Source: JAGNRR01 sp964409905 | Lineage (GTDB): Bacteria; Bacteroidota; Bacteroidia; Chitinophagales; Chitinophagaceae | Direction of reading: 5' to 3' | Length of the DNA: 64,000 bases | Assembly (NCBI GenBank): GCA_964409905.1 | Contig: CAYPET010000010.1 | Coordinates: forward strand, 1-64,000 | Part shown: positions 56,420-64,000 of the stretch, piece after piece | Position numbering within the stretch: position 1 is the first letter of the stretch | How the letters are laid out: each line of letters begins with the position of its first letter | The notes under the pieces: generated by a model | The model's input: the letters and a program-made list of their open reading frames with translations, nothing else | Told to the model about the DNA's origin: nothing | The model's database searches: none | Program-made: the position numbers and the translations under genes

Positions 56420-57333
56420 CCAATAGGCATTGTTTGTAACTGAACGGCATCATCTGAAACTGATAGTAAATATTCAGCGCCAATTTGAATGGCAATGTTT
56501 TCAGGTTGATGACCAATCGGGAAGTTGAAACAAACAGGGAACTGCTCATCCTTAATTTTTTCGTACACAATTTCTTGCTCTGTAAGTCCGAAAGGAATTT
56601 CATTATCCTGCGTATCTGTAAAGCTGCCGACTATTAGCCCGGCGAGCTTGTCCAGTTTACCGCTGCGTTTCAGTTGCCACATCATCCGGTCAATATTATA
56701 TCGGTATTCACCCACATCTTCCAAAAAAAGTATTTTGCCTTCTGTGTCAATATCGCTGTCAGTGCCTATCAAATCGCTAATCAACGCCAAGTTGCCACCT
56801 ATCAACTGGCCTTGGCAAACGCCTTGGCGTTGCAGGGCATGCGTCCCAGAAAGAAATGACTGATGTTGACCTGTGATGGCATCATAAATACTTTTTGTGC
56901 TTGTCTCGTCTCGTTTTTCAGTTTGATAACCGCTGCCCATATGGGCATGCAACGTACAAATGCCATAGTTGGAGTGAATATGATTGTGCAGGCAAGTAAT
57001 ATCACTATAGCCCACTAGCCACTTTGGTTTTTGAACAAATGCCGAAAAATCTAACCTGTCAATTATACGCACCATACCATAGCCGCCTCGGGCAAAAAAA
57101 ACAGCCCGAATGCTGTCATCGTCAAGCATCGCTTGAAGCTCTGCTAATCGATCATCATCATTGGCAGAAAATTTAAAAAAATTTTTACCTACATTTCGGC
57201 CAATTTCATAATTGAAGCCCCACTGCCGTATTTGACGGTACATGGCTTCCATATCAGCTGCATTAACCGACCCTGCCGGACAACAGATTCCTATCTTATC
57301 GTTAGTTTGTAAGGGTGGTGGCGATGTTTGCAT
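56416..57333 (-). CDS. LD-carboxypeptidase (S66/MccF-like)
   Basis: Members of this group cut the L,D bond of muropeptides during cell-wall recycling, or detoxify microcin-like peptides. The Ser nucleophile lies in WLVGYSDITCLHNH; the Glu and His of the triad fit FLEDVGEY and FPIGHQPEN. The length of 305 residues is usual and there is no signal peptide. Divergent to metG. Confidence 0.92.
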   Translation of the reverse strand: MQTSPPPLQTNDKIGICCPAGSVNAADMEAMYRQIRQWGFNYEIGRNVGKNFFKFSANDDDRLAELQAMLDDDSIRAVFFARGGYGMVRIIDRLDFSAFVQKPKWLVGYSDITCLHNHIHSNYGICTLHAHMGSGYQTEKRDETSTKSIYDAITGQHQSFLSGTHALQRQGVCQGQLIGGNLALISDLIGTDSDIDTEGKILFLEDVGEYRYNIDRMMWQLKRSGKLDKLAGLIVGSFTDTQDNEIPFGLTEQEIVYEKIKDEQFPVCFNFPIGHQPENIAIQIGAEYLLSVSDDAVQLQTMPIG

Positions 57334-57344
57334 ACATATTCAAT

Positions 57345-57352
57345 TATCTTTG
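57345..57352 (+). promoter_or_regulatory. Bacteroidota -7 element of metG
   Basis: TATCTTTG lies 8 bases before the ATG at 57361 and after the in-frame ATG at 57328, so the upstream start is excluded. Confidence 0.65.
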
Positions 57353-57360
57353 CAAACTTA

Positions 57361-59418
57361 ATGTCAAACGCTAGAAATTTTAATCGATACTTAATAACAG
57401 CGGCCTTGCCATATGCCAATGGTCCGTTGCATATTGGCCACCTGGCAGGTTGCTTTTTACCTGCTGATATTTATGTTCGATACCTGCGTGCACAAGCTAA
57501 GGATGTGCAGTTTGTTTGCGGCGCTGATGAACACGGTGTGCCTATTACCATACGCGCAATGAAAGAAAACAAAACGCCTCAGGAGGTTGTAGACTTTTAT
57601 TACCATCAAATGAAAAATACTTTTTCTGATTTTGGTATATCGTTTGACGTTTTTTCAAGAACTTCTAATCAGGAGCATCGCCAAACAGCACAAGATTTTT
57701 TCATCAAGCTTTATGAAGCTGGCGTATTTGAAGAAAAAGAAACTGAACAATTTTACGATGAAGAGAAGAAACAGTTTTTAGCCGATCGATATATCATAGG
57801 TACTTGCCCTAAATGTGGCAGTGACAATGCATACGGCGACCAATGCGAGAGTTGTGGTACCTCATTAAGTCCTGATGAATTATTGAATCCCAGATCAGCC
57901 TTGAGTGATGCACTACCTGTAAAGAAAAAAACGAAACACTGGTACTTTCCATTGGCAAAATATGAGGATTGGCTTCGTGACTGGATTCTAAATGAACATA
58001 AAGACTGGAAAAGCAATGTTTACGGGCAATGTAAGAGTTGGCTTGATCAAGGCTTGCGCAGCCGGGCGATGACACGCGATAGCCAATGGGGGGTTGCAGT
58101 TCCGTTGCCCAATGCCGAAGGAAAAGTAATGTATGTTTGGTTTGACGCGCCCATTGGGTACATATCGGCCACAAAAGAAATATTACCCACTAGTTGGGAG
58201 GAGTATTGGAAACAACCTGACACGAAATTGGTTCATTTTATTGGTAAGGATAATATCGTATTTCATTGTATTATTTTTCCGGCCATGCTAAAGGCGCATG
58301 GTGATTTCATTTTACCGGATAACGTTCCGGCTAATGAGTTTTTGAATATTGAAGGTCAGAAAGTAAGCACAAGCCGTAACTGGGCTGTTTGGGTGCATGA
58401 ATATCTGGAAGATTTTCCGCAACAGCAAGATGCGTTGCGCTATGTATTATGTTCAAACGCCCCGGAAAATAAGGATAATGATTTTACCTGGAAGGATTTT
58501 CAGGATAAGAATAATAATGAATTAGTAGCCGTCTTTGGCAATTTTATCCATCGGGTTATGGTGCTTACTCACAAACTTTGTGGAGGCAAAGTGCCACCTT
58601 TCCATATGGAACGAAAAGATGCTCTGGATGACAGCATTTATCAAAAAATAATTGAAACAAAAGCCAATATTGAGGCCGGCTTGGACGCATACAAATTTCG
58701 GGAGAGTATTTTTCATCTAATCGATTTGGCAAGAGAAGGTAATAAATACCTTCAGGAAAAAGAGCCTTGGAAACACAAGGAGGACCAGGCGTTTATTGAT
58801 AATTGTTTACATCTTAGTCTTCAATTGGTTGCCAATTTAGCCATATTGGGCAACCCATTTTTGCCTAATACCAGTCAAAAAATATGTACACAGTTAAAAG
58901 TCGTTGACAGAATGCTGGCCTGGGAAAATGCAGGCAGTTTAAAACTTGTTCGCACCGGGTATTCGCTTCGTGAACCAGAATTGCTTTTTGCAAAAATTGA
59001 AGATGAACAAATCAATGCTCAAATAGAAAAACTAAGCGCAAACGCCATGGATAATAATAACTCAAGCAGCCCCCAAAATAGCCCATTGGCTGATGAAATT
59101 AATTTTGAAGACTTTAATAAAGTAGACCTACGTGTGGCACAGATTGAAGAGGCGACTTCGGTACCGAAGGCTGATAAACTCTTGCAAATTTCATTGAATT
59201 TAGGTTTTGAGAAACGCACGGTCTTGAGTGGTATTGCCGAGTACTTTAATCCTGCAGAAATTATTGGCAAACGAGTTGTGCTAGTTGCTAATTTAGCGCC
59301 AAGAAAAATGCGTGGTATAATGAGTGAAGGAATGATATTGATGACGGAAAATGATGCAGGGCAATTAGTTTTTGTTAGTCCTGACGAGCATGCTAAGCTA
59401 GGTGCAAGAATCCTCTAA
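57361..59418 (+). CDS. metG: Methionyl-tRNA synthetase with C-terminal tRNA-binding domain
   Basis: The class I signature PYANGPLHIGHLAG is close to the start, a zinc knuckle CPKCGSDNAYGDQCESCG follows, and the KMSKS loop reads KVSTSRN. The final 110 residues (INFEDFNKVDLRVAQIEEA onward) are the EMAP/Arc1p-like tRNA-binding domain that makes the enzyme a dimer. 685 residues from 57361. It is followed by a strong terminator. Confidence 0.97.
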   Translation: MSNARNFNRYLITAALPYANGPLHIGHLAGCFLPADIYVRYLRAQAKDVQFVCGADEHGVPITIRAMKENKTPQEVVDFYYHQMKNTFSDFGISFDVFSRTSNQEHRQTAQDFFIKLYEAGVFEEKETEQFYDEEKKQFLADRYIIGTCPKCGSDNAYGDQCESCGTSLSPDELLNPRSALSDALPVKKKTKHWYFPLAKYEDWLRDWILNEHKDWKSNVYGQCKSWLDQGLRSRAMTRDSQWGVAVPLPNAEGKVMYVWFDAPIGYISATKEILPTSWEEYWKQPDTKLVHFIGKDNIVFHCIIFPAMLKAHGDFILPDNVPANEFLNIEGQKVSTSRNWAVWVHEYLEDFPQQQDALRYVLCSNAPENKDNDFTWKDFQDKNNNELVAVFGNFIHRVMVLTHKLCGGKVPPFHMERKDALDDSIYQKIIETKANIEAGLDAYKFRESIFHLIDLAREGNKYLQEKEPWKHKEDQAFIDNCLHLSLQLVANLAILGNPFLPNTSQKICTQLKVVDRMLAWENAGSLKLVRTGYSLREPELLFAKIEDEQINAQIEKLSANAMDNNNSSSPQNSPLADEINFEDFNKVDLRVAQIEEATSVPKADKLLQISLNLGFEKRTVLSGIAEYFNPAEIIGKRVVLVANLAPRKMRGIMSEGMILMTENDAGQLVFVSPDEHAKLGARIL

Positions 59419-59435
59419 ATCGGATCTGAAGAAAT

Positions 59436-59470
59436 AAAAAAAGCACTCATTGAGTGCTTTTTTTATTTGA
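59436..59470 (+). terminator. Rho-independent terminator of metG
   Basis: A 14-bp inverted repeat (59436-59449 with 59451-59464) rich in A on the left and T on the right folds as a hairpin followed by more T, 18 bases after the stop. The A/T arms would allow it to act on both strands, and the minus-strand barrel gene ends nearby at 59493. Confidence 0.9.
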
Positions 59471-59492
59471 CATTATTCGCGGTTAAATTATT

Positions 59493-60356
59493 TTAATCAA
59501 CATACCAAATTTCGGTTCTGTCGCGATTGTACATTCTATAAACAAAACTCACAAATACCCCGATAGATTGATTGGTGGTTGGTTGTCTTACTATTTCTGG
59601 TTTGGTTGGTCCGTGATATTTAATTGCTGATGGGTATCCCGGATATTTCTCCACACGTGCATTTTCACCGGTAAACGTAATGGTGTTCGGACTTGTATTA
59701 TAGTCAAATTCTTTCTCAATTTGACCCATGCCTAAATCAAATCGGCCACTGATATTAAACAGAAAATCATCACTTATTTTAATATCAAAACCTAAACCAT
59801 AATAAACACTTAAAGCAATTGGCTCATATAGGGGTTCATCTAAAGTGCCATATTCAGGTTGTTTATCACGATAGTAAACATCTTGGTCTTTGATATCAAT
59901 AATCAGTTTTTGGTCGTTCAGTCGGAAATGTTCATATCGATCTTGGTAGCTATTAAGAAAACCTACATTCGCTCCACCAAATAATCGAGCCGCTACTCGA
60001 CGTCTTAGATTTGTACTTACGTTCAGGTTTAAACCTGCTTTTAAATATTTTAATCGTGCATAGGCCTCGTATTCTGAGCCATCGGCATAAAGACCTTTGT
60101 AATTTTGTCCGTTATTCCAATATCCAACTTGTCCACCAATGCCGACACCCATTTTTTTTCCTACAGTTACAAAATAACTGCCATCAATGCCTCCGCACAT
60201 TTTATAAGTAGGCAAGAAGTCACCAAACTGATAATCATTGGCATTCATCAAATATGATACGTACAATCCTGAGAATGCACCTATTCTTCCTTCGCGCTGT
60301 GCATTTGCTGTATAGAAACTTGCAAACAGTATTGTTGCAAAAAATAGTTTTTTCAT
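59493..60356 (-). CDS. Predicted outer-membrane beta-barrel protein
   Basis: A signal peptide ending ANAQ (residue 19) precedes alternating strands such as GVGIGGQVGYWNNGQNY, RLKYLKAGLNLNVSTNL and GIFVSFVYRMYNRDR-like segments near the end. It resembles porin-family (OMP_b-brl) proteins of about 287 residues. The upstream gene 60361-61263 is similar in kind and probably forms one operon, with only 4 bases between them. Confidence 0.7.
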   Translation of the reverse strand: MKKLFFATILFASFYTANAQREGRIGAFSGLYVSYLMNANDYQFGDFLPTYKMCGGIDGSYFVTVGKKMGVGIGGQVGYWNNGQNYKGLYADGSEYEAYARLKYLKAGLNLNVSTNLRRRVAARLFGGANVGFLNSYQDRYEHFRLNDQKLIIDIKDQDVYYRDKQPEYGTLDEPLYEPIALSVYYGLGFDIKISDDFLFNISGRFDLGMGQIEKEFDYNTSPNTITFTGENARVEKYPGYPSAIKYHGPTKPEIVRQPTTNQSIGVFVSFVYRMYNRDRTEIWYVD

Positions 60357-60360
60357 ATGA

Positions 60361-61263
60361 TTAATTTCCGCCTATATATTTTTTAATAGATACCTGAGCA
60401 CCGTAAGAGAAGTTTGTCGTCTCTCCGCGATTATTATCAAAAAATTCTCCTTGTGCAGTGGTGTAGGGTATAAACTTTTCAGTGATATCCGCATAAAACC
60501 GATACCGCTTACCTGCCTCATTGTTTACTTCGAATTTCTTATTTTCTACTTCAGGCATACCAATATCAGCTCTTACTGTGAGGCTGACGACTGTATTGGT
60601 CCACATACGCATTTCGATACCGCCACCCATTGTAAAGCCCCAATCAAAAATTTTAAATGGTTGGCCATCATCAGCTAGACCATCGAAAAATTGATTGCCA
60701 TCCTTGTCTTTTGCGGTGTACGAACCAGACTTTAAAAGGTAAGTGTTATTTACATCTGTGCCTGGAACGGTAATATTCCATTCTTCCTGCCCCCCCAAAA
60801 GCATCGCAACATAAGGTCCAAAAAAAGTATTTGCTCTAAAACGTCTGTCAGGATGCCAACGATTATAAGATTTCCACCAAAAAAGCACTGGCAATTTAAC
60901 ATAGCTCAGAGTTGTTGTGGCATTGATATTTGGGGCATTATCCGCAGGGTTCAACTTACCAGTGTATTTCGCTCCGGCATTCCAAAGCAATAATTGTTGA
61001 CCAACACCGAAGTGAGGATTGTACCATTGCAGTCTTTCGGCTCCGGCAAAATAGGTAAAATTGGTGGCGGGTGCAATTAATTCGGATGAAACGTCGTCAC
61101 TATTGTACAAAGTGGCAGAATGCCCACCGGCCACAACACCATATTGTATGCCAACAACTGGGATACCTCCGTCGCTGAATTTATAATTAAATTGAGCTTT
61201 TGATTGCGTGAATGAACAAATCAAACACAGTAGAATCACTTTTCTCAAGGCAGAAATTTTCAT
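60361..61263 (-). CDS. Predicted outer-membrane beta-barrel protein
   Basis: After a signal peptide (ending SKAQ, residue 23) the protein shows many short strands, for example YGVVAGGHSATLYN, LSYVKLPVLFWWKSYNRWH and GFTMGGGIEMRMWTNTVVSLTV, and ends GAQVSIKKYIGGN. It belongs to the group of exported barrel proteins common in this phylum; no specific role is recognised. A -7 element lies upstream at 61269-61276. It is the first gene of the pair with 59493-60356. Confidence 0.7.
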   Translation of the reverse strand: MKISALRKVILLCLICSFTQSKAQFNYKFSDGGIPVVGIQYGVVAGGHSATLYNSDDVSSELIAPATNFTYFAGAERLQWYNPHFGVGQQLLLWNAGAKYTGKLNPADNAPNINATTTLSYVKLPVLFWWKSYNRWHPDRRFRANTFFGPYVAMLLGGQEEWNITVPGTDVNNTYLLKSGSYTAKDKDGNQFFDGLADDGQPFKIFDWGFTMGGGIEMRMWTNTVVSLTVRADIGMPEVENKKFEVNNEAGKRYRFYADITEKFIPYTTAQGEFFDNNRGETTNFSYGAQVSIKKYIGGN

Positions 61264-61268
61264 TCCTA

Positions 61269-61276
61269 CAAATATA
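61269..61276 (-). promoter_or_regulatory. Bacteroidota -7 element of the barrel pair
   Basis: Minus strand TATATTTG, 5 bases before the ATG at 61263. Confidence 0.6.
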
Positions 61277-61295
61277 TAGTAACGTTAGCGAATTA

Positions 61296-61910
61296 TTAAA
61301 GTTTTTCCACTTCGTATAATGCCGGAAAAAGATAGGTTTTGCCTGTATCAATTTCAATGGCCTCAAAACGCGTTCTTCTTTTGCTTAATAATTTGTATTG
61401 ACGGCCATCTGCTGTGGCGAATAATCCTCCTATCGCAATATCCTGTATCATTGTACCAAGCGGATGCCGGTCGTATTGGCGTAGAGCAAGGCTCAGGGTG
61501 GGGTTATAACAACTACTAGATTTGATATTTGTCATCGAAGACATAATTGTTGTGAGCAATTTTTCCGGAAAAACTTTTCTATTCAAAAAGGGAATCATCA
61601 ATTCATGATAGGTCTTTTTCCATTCGTGACCATGCGATTTAATCCGAAATCCATGCCGATCAAAAGCTACCAAGTGCGCTAACTCATGAACAAGGGTTAG
61701 TAAGAAATGATAAGGGTTTAAATTTCCATTGATGCTGATTTCATGGGCATGCCCTCTTTGTCCGGGCTTGTAATCGCCATATTTCGTGCGTCGTTCTTTG
61801 GTGATTTTTAATCGAATATGATAATGATTCAGGTATGGGATGATTTGCTCGTAAGTGCCTTCTGGCAGAAAATGTTCAAGCGTGTGCAATGGTTTCTTTT
61901 GCAGTGCCAT
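61296..61910 (-). CDS. SprT-like zinc metalloprotease-fold protein
   Basis: The zinc motif HELAH is at residues 75-79, in LTLVHELAHLVAFDRHG, with a downstream HGHEWKKTY that supplies the third ligand. This is the SprT/SprT-like pattern; the relative Spartan cuts DNA-crosslinked proteins, but the bacterial members are poorly studied. It follows kdsA by 6 bases on the same strand. Confidence 0.85.
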   Translation of the reverse strand: MALQKKPLHTLEHFLPEGTYEQIIPYLNHYHIRLKITKERRTKYGDYKPGQRGHAHEISINGNLNPYHFLLTLVHELAHLVAFDRHGFRIKSHGHEWKKTYHELMIPFLNRKVFPEKLLTTIMSSMTNIKSSSCYNPTLSLALRQYDRHPLGTMIQDIAIGGLFATADGRQYKLLSKRRTRFEAIEIDTGKTYLFPALYEVEKL

Positions 61911-61916
61911 TGGGGA

Positions 61917-62729
61917 TTATAATGCTTTTTTTAATCGAATAGCCTTCTCCAATAAGGCTTCCAGTTTATTTAAATCTAACATATTTGCGGCGTCGCTTTT
62001 GGCTTCGTGAAGCCGTGGGTGTGTTTCGATAAATAGTCCATCGGCGCCTGCGGCGATAGCACATAATGCCATGGTTTCAATAAATTCCGGTTGCCCTGAT
62101 GTGACACCGCTGCTTTGGTTAGGCTTTTGAAGGGCATGCGTGCAATCCATAATGACCGGCAGATTCGTTTTTTTCATTATGGGAATACTTCTAAAGTCTA
62201 CCACCAAATCTTCATATCCAAAGGTGGTGCCGCGTTCTGTAAGCATTACTTTTTCATTACCACTTTCAATCACTTTGTTTGCGGCAAAGCTCATTGATTC
62301 GGCATTGAGGAATTGCCCTTTTTTGATATTGACTACCTTTCCGGTTTCGGCCGCTGCTTGTAATAAAGCTGTTTGCCTGCATAAAAAAGCAGGTATCTGC
62401 AATATATCGGCTACAGAAGCTGCCATGTTGGCTTCTTCGTTGGTATGTATATCTGTGACTATCGGAATGTTGAATTTTTCCTTTACTTTTTTCAAAATTG
62501 TCAGTGCTTCTTCATCGCCTATTCCTGTAAATGAATTTATACTACTTCGATTGGCTTTTTTGTAAGAAGCCTTAAAAGCAAAGGGAATTTTAAGTTTTTG
62601 CGCAATAGAGACAATGCTATCCGCAATTTCAAAACACACTGCTTCACTTTCTACTGCGCATGGTCCGGCAAGCAAAAAGAAATGTTCTTCGTGCCAATTA
62701 TTTTTAAATAGTTCGGGTAAAAAATTCAT
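61917..62729 (-). CDS. kdsA: 3-deoxy-8-phosphooctulonate synthase
   Basis: KdsA condenses phosphoenolpyruvate with arabinose 5-phosphate to KDO-8-phosphate, the first committed step to the KDO that WaaA adds to lipid A. The sequence shows LLAGPCAVESE, FKASYKKANRSSINSFTG and DCTHALQKPNQSSG. The start at 62729 gives 270 residues; the ATG at 62747 is upstream of the -7 element. Confidence 0.95.
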   Translation of the reverse strand: MNFLPELFKNNWHEEHFFLLAGPCAVESEAVCFEIADSIVSIAQKLKIPFAFKASYKKANRSSINSFTGIGDEEALTILKKVKEKFNIPIVTDIHTNEEANMAASVADILQIPAFLCRQTALLQAAAETGKVVNIKKGQFLNAESMSFAANKVIESGNEKVMLTERGTTFGYEDLVVDFRSIPIMKKTNLPVIMDCTHALQKPNQSSGVTSGQPEFIETMALCAIAAGADGLFIETHPRLHEAKSDAANMLDLNKLEALLEKAIRLKKAL

Positions 62730-62735
62730 GTTGGA

Positions 62736-62743
62736 CAAATATA
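62736..62743 (-). promoter_or_regulatory. Bacteroidota -7 element of kdsA
   Basis: Minus strand TATATTTG, 6 bases before the ATG at 62729 and downstream of the in-frame ATG at 62747. Confidence 0.65.
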
Positions 62744-62797
62744 GCAATCATACTTTGTGTTGTGTGTTGTATTTTTCGGGTTAATTTTAATTTACCC

Positions 62798-63745
62798 ATG
62801 GCACAGGAAAAAATATTATTAATTGGAGCAGGAGGACAAATAGGCGTCGAATTAACAGAGGCCTTACAAAAGAAATATGGCGTGGCCAATGTGCTGCCTA
62901 CTGATTTAAAGGAGCAGCATGCGCTGTTGGAGAATATGGGGCGATATATGCAGTTGGATGCCATGGATAATGAAAAAATACGTGAAATCATTATTTCGGA
63001 AGAAATTACGCAGGTTTATCTGCTGGCCGCTGTGCTTTCTGCTACGGGAGAACAACATCCGCAGTTGGCATGGCATGTGAATATGGATAGTTTGCTGGGC
63101 GTGCTAGAACTTGGCAAAGAACTGAAAATAAGTAAGATTTTCTGGCCAAGTTCTATTGCGGTTTTTGGGCCTACTAGCCCGAAACATAAAACAGCACAGG
63201 CAACAATTATTGAACCTTCCAGTATGTATGGCATTACAAAAAATGCCGGTGAAAATTTGTGTGCATACTACAATAAAAAGTATGATATGGATATCCGAAG
63301 TATTCGATATCCGGGCCTTATTAGTTTTAAAAGCCCTCCCGGAGGAGGCACTACAGACTATGCGATTGATATTTTTCATAAAGCCCTCGCCGGAGAAACC
63401 TTTAATTGTTTTCTTAGTGCAGAGACCTATTTGCCCATGATGTATATGGATGATGCCATACGCGCTACCATAGAACTTATGGATGCGCCCAAAGATGCAC
63501 TCAGTATCCGGAGAGGTTACAATGTGACGGCAATGAGTTTTTCGCCACAAGAAATTGCGGCGGAAATAAAAAAGCACATCCCCAATTTTCAAATAACCTA
63601 TGAGCCTGACTATAGACAGCTAATAGCCAACGATTGGCCAGCCAGTATAGATGATAGTACGGCTCGTGCAGACTGGGGGTGGAAAGAGAAGTATGACCTT
63701 CAGGCTATGACTGAGGCCATGATTACAGGTATTAAATCAATGTAG
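62798..63745 (+). CDS. L-threonine 3-dehydrogenase of the epimerase/SDR type
   Basis: The start MAQEKILLIGAGGQIGVEL at 62798 gives the NAD-binding motif; VYLLAAVLSATGE, WPSSIAVFGPTSP and the catalytic Tyr-Lys in MYGITKNAGENL follow. The segment PGLISFKSPPGGGTTDYAIDIF is characteristic of the bacterial SDR-type threonine dehydrogenases, which give 2-amino-3-ketobutyrate. The partner KBL is not in the window. Divergent to kdsA with 68 bases between starts. Confidence 0.9.
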   Translation: MAQEKILLIGAGGQIGVELTEALQKKYGVANVLPTDLKEQHALLENMGRYMQLDAMDNEKIREIIISEEITQVYLLAAVLSATGEQHPQLAWHVNMDSLLGVLELGKELKISKIFWPSSIAVFGPTSPKHKTAQATIIEPSSMYGITKNAGENLCAYYNKKYDMDIRSIRYPGLISFKSPPGGGTTDYAIDIFHKALAGETFNCFLSAETYLPMMYMDDAIRATIELMDAPKDALSIRRGYNVTAMSFSPQEIAAEIKKHIPNFQITYEPDYRQLIANDWPASIDDSTARADWGWKEKYDLQAMTEAMITGIKSM

Positions 63746-63746
63746 C

Positions 63747-64000
63747 ATGCTTGACGAAAGTTGGATACAGAAGGCACAGAAAGAAAAAAAAATATTTCAA
63801 AAATTTCTGTCAAAAAAACCTTCTAGGGCGGCTATCAGTAGCTTATCTGAGCTTCACGAAGAGGCTTTTTCCCAAATAGATTGTCTTGACTGCGCCCGTT
63901 GTTGCAAAAATCATTCACCCCGTTTTAAAATGCCCGATATTAAGCGCATAGCAAAATATTTAGGCTTAAAGGAAGGTGATTTTATTCAGCAATATTTGTT
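63747..64000 (+). CDS. YkgJ-family Cys-cluster protein, 3' partial
   Basis: The gene starts at ATG 63747, one base after the TAG of the threonine dehydrogenase gene, and runs off the right edge. Its N-terminus is MLDESWIQKAQKEKKIFQKF; further on come DCLDCARCCKNHSPRF and DIKRIAKYLGL, the CxxCxxCC pattern of the YkgJ (UPF0153) zinc- or iron-chelating family. The function is not established. Confidence 0.82.
   Translation, partial: MLDESWIQKAQKEKKIFQKFLSKKPSRAAISSLSELHEEAFSQIDCLDCARCCKNHSPRFKMPDIKRIAKYLGLKEGDFIQQYL

Noticed and set aside
1..64000. tRNA, rRNA, insertion sequence, prophage or CRISPR elements
   Set aside because: None found by reading; no terminal repeats with a transposase and no integrase.

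Overview
The window is a stretch of a Bacteroidota chromosome, most likely an uncultured member of the Chitinophagales or a neighbouring order, taken from a draft assembly (one run of 100 N). The support is: two proteins with type A and one with a type B type-IX-secretion sorting domain, SprB-type adhesin repeats, a DUF3822 gene beside rsmD and coaD, a very short AtpC, a single-chain PurL of about 730 residues, KDO genes for an outer membrane, and the Bacteroidota -7 promoter element TAnnTTTG just upstream of about twenty genes. I see no rRNA, tRNA, CRISPR array, insertion sequence or prophage.

Layout. 1-5050 is the 3' part of a giant surface protein (RCC1 repeats, SprB repeats, PKD-like domains, an inserted glycine-rich domain, LamG). 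5209-10203 holds htpG and, facing it, an operon DUF3822-rsmD-coaD-methyltransferase. 10280-16538 holds a MATE exporter, a TPR protein, a type-B-sorted propeller protein, the KDO transferase WaaA and a predicted outer-membrane barrel. 16628-21835 is a nucleotide-sugar operon (aminotransferase, UDP-glucose dehydrogenase, UDP-xylose synthase) ending in a TPR protein. 21840-24885 is a MacAB-like ABC exporter without its outer-membrane channel. 24960-27389 is a small cluster of a Tat-exported pirin, YceI and a Crp/Fnr regulator.

27514-37030 carries two paralogous seven-repeat DxDPx secreted propeller proteins, with dapD, a heptosyltransferase-like GT9, a degenerate YrdC/Sua5-like gene, a membrane TPR protein and a RicT/YaaT-like PSP1 protein between them. 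37195-39465 is a PadR regulator with a membrane PspC gene broken by one frameshift; 39540-41276 is a PhoBR-like two-component pair. 41350-47831 holds cytochrome c, lepB, an N-terminally short priA, atpD-atpC and a VIT1/CCC1 transporter. 48150-55057 holds purL, an N-acetylglucosamine-kinase-like gene, a small acidic peptide ORF, a GC-rich glutaryl-CoA-dehydrogenase-like gene, a lipoprotein, a 3-hydroxyacyl-CoA dehydrogenase and YqgE/AlgH. 55154-64000 holds an unpaired histidine kinase, an LD-carboxypeptidase, metG, two outer-membrane barrels, a SprT-like protein, kdsA, a threonine-dehydrogenase-like epimerase and the start of a YkgJ-type protein.

Most of this is housekeeping. Several genes serve the envelope together: KdsA makes and WaaA transfers KDO, GT9 extends the LPS core, LepB trims signal peptides, and four proteins are predicted to reach the cell surface or outer membrane. 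I did not find a convincing new multi-gene system. The best leads are single-gene oddities: the collapsed RCC1 tandem array, a glycine-rich domain nested in a PKD-like domain, PriA without its 3'-DNA-binding domain, a YrdC-like protein that has lost two substrate-binding motifs, a frameshifted PspC gene, RsmD with an altered motif IV, and an unannotated 47-residue acidic peptide.
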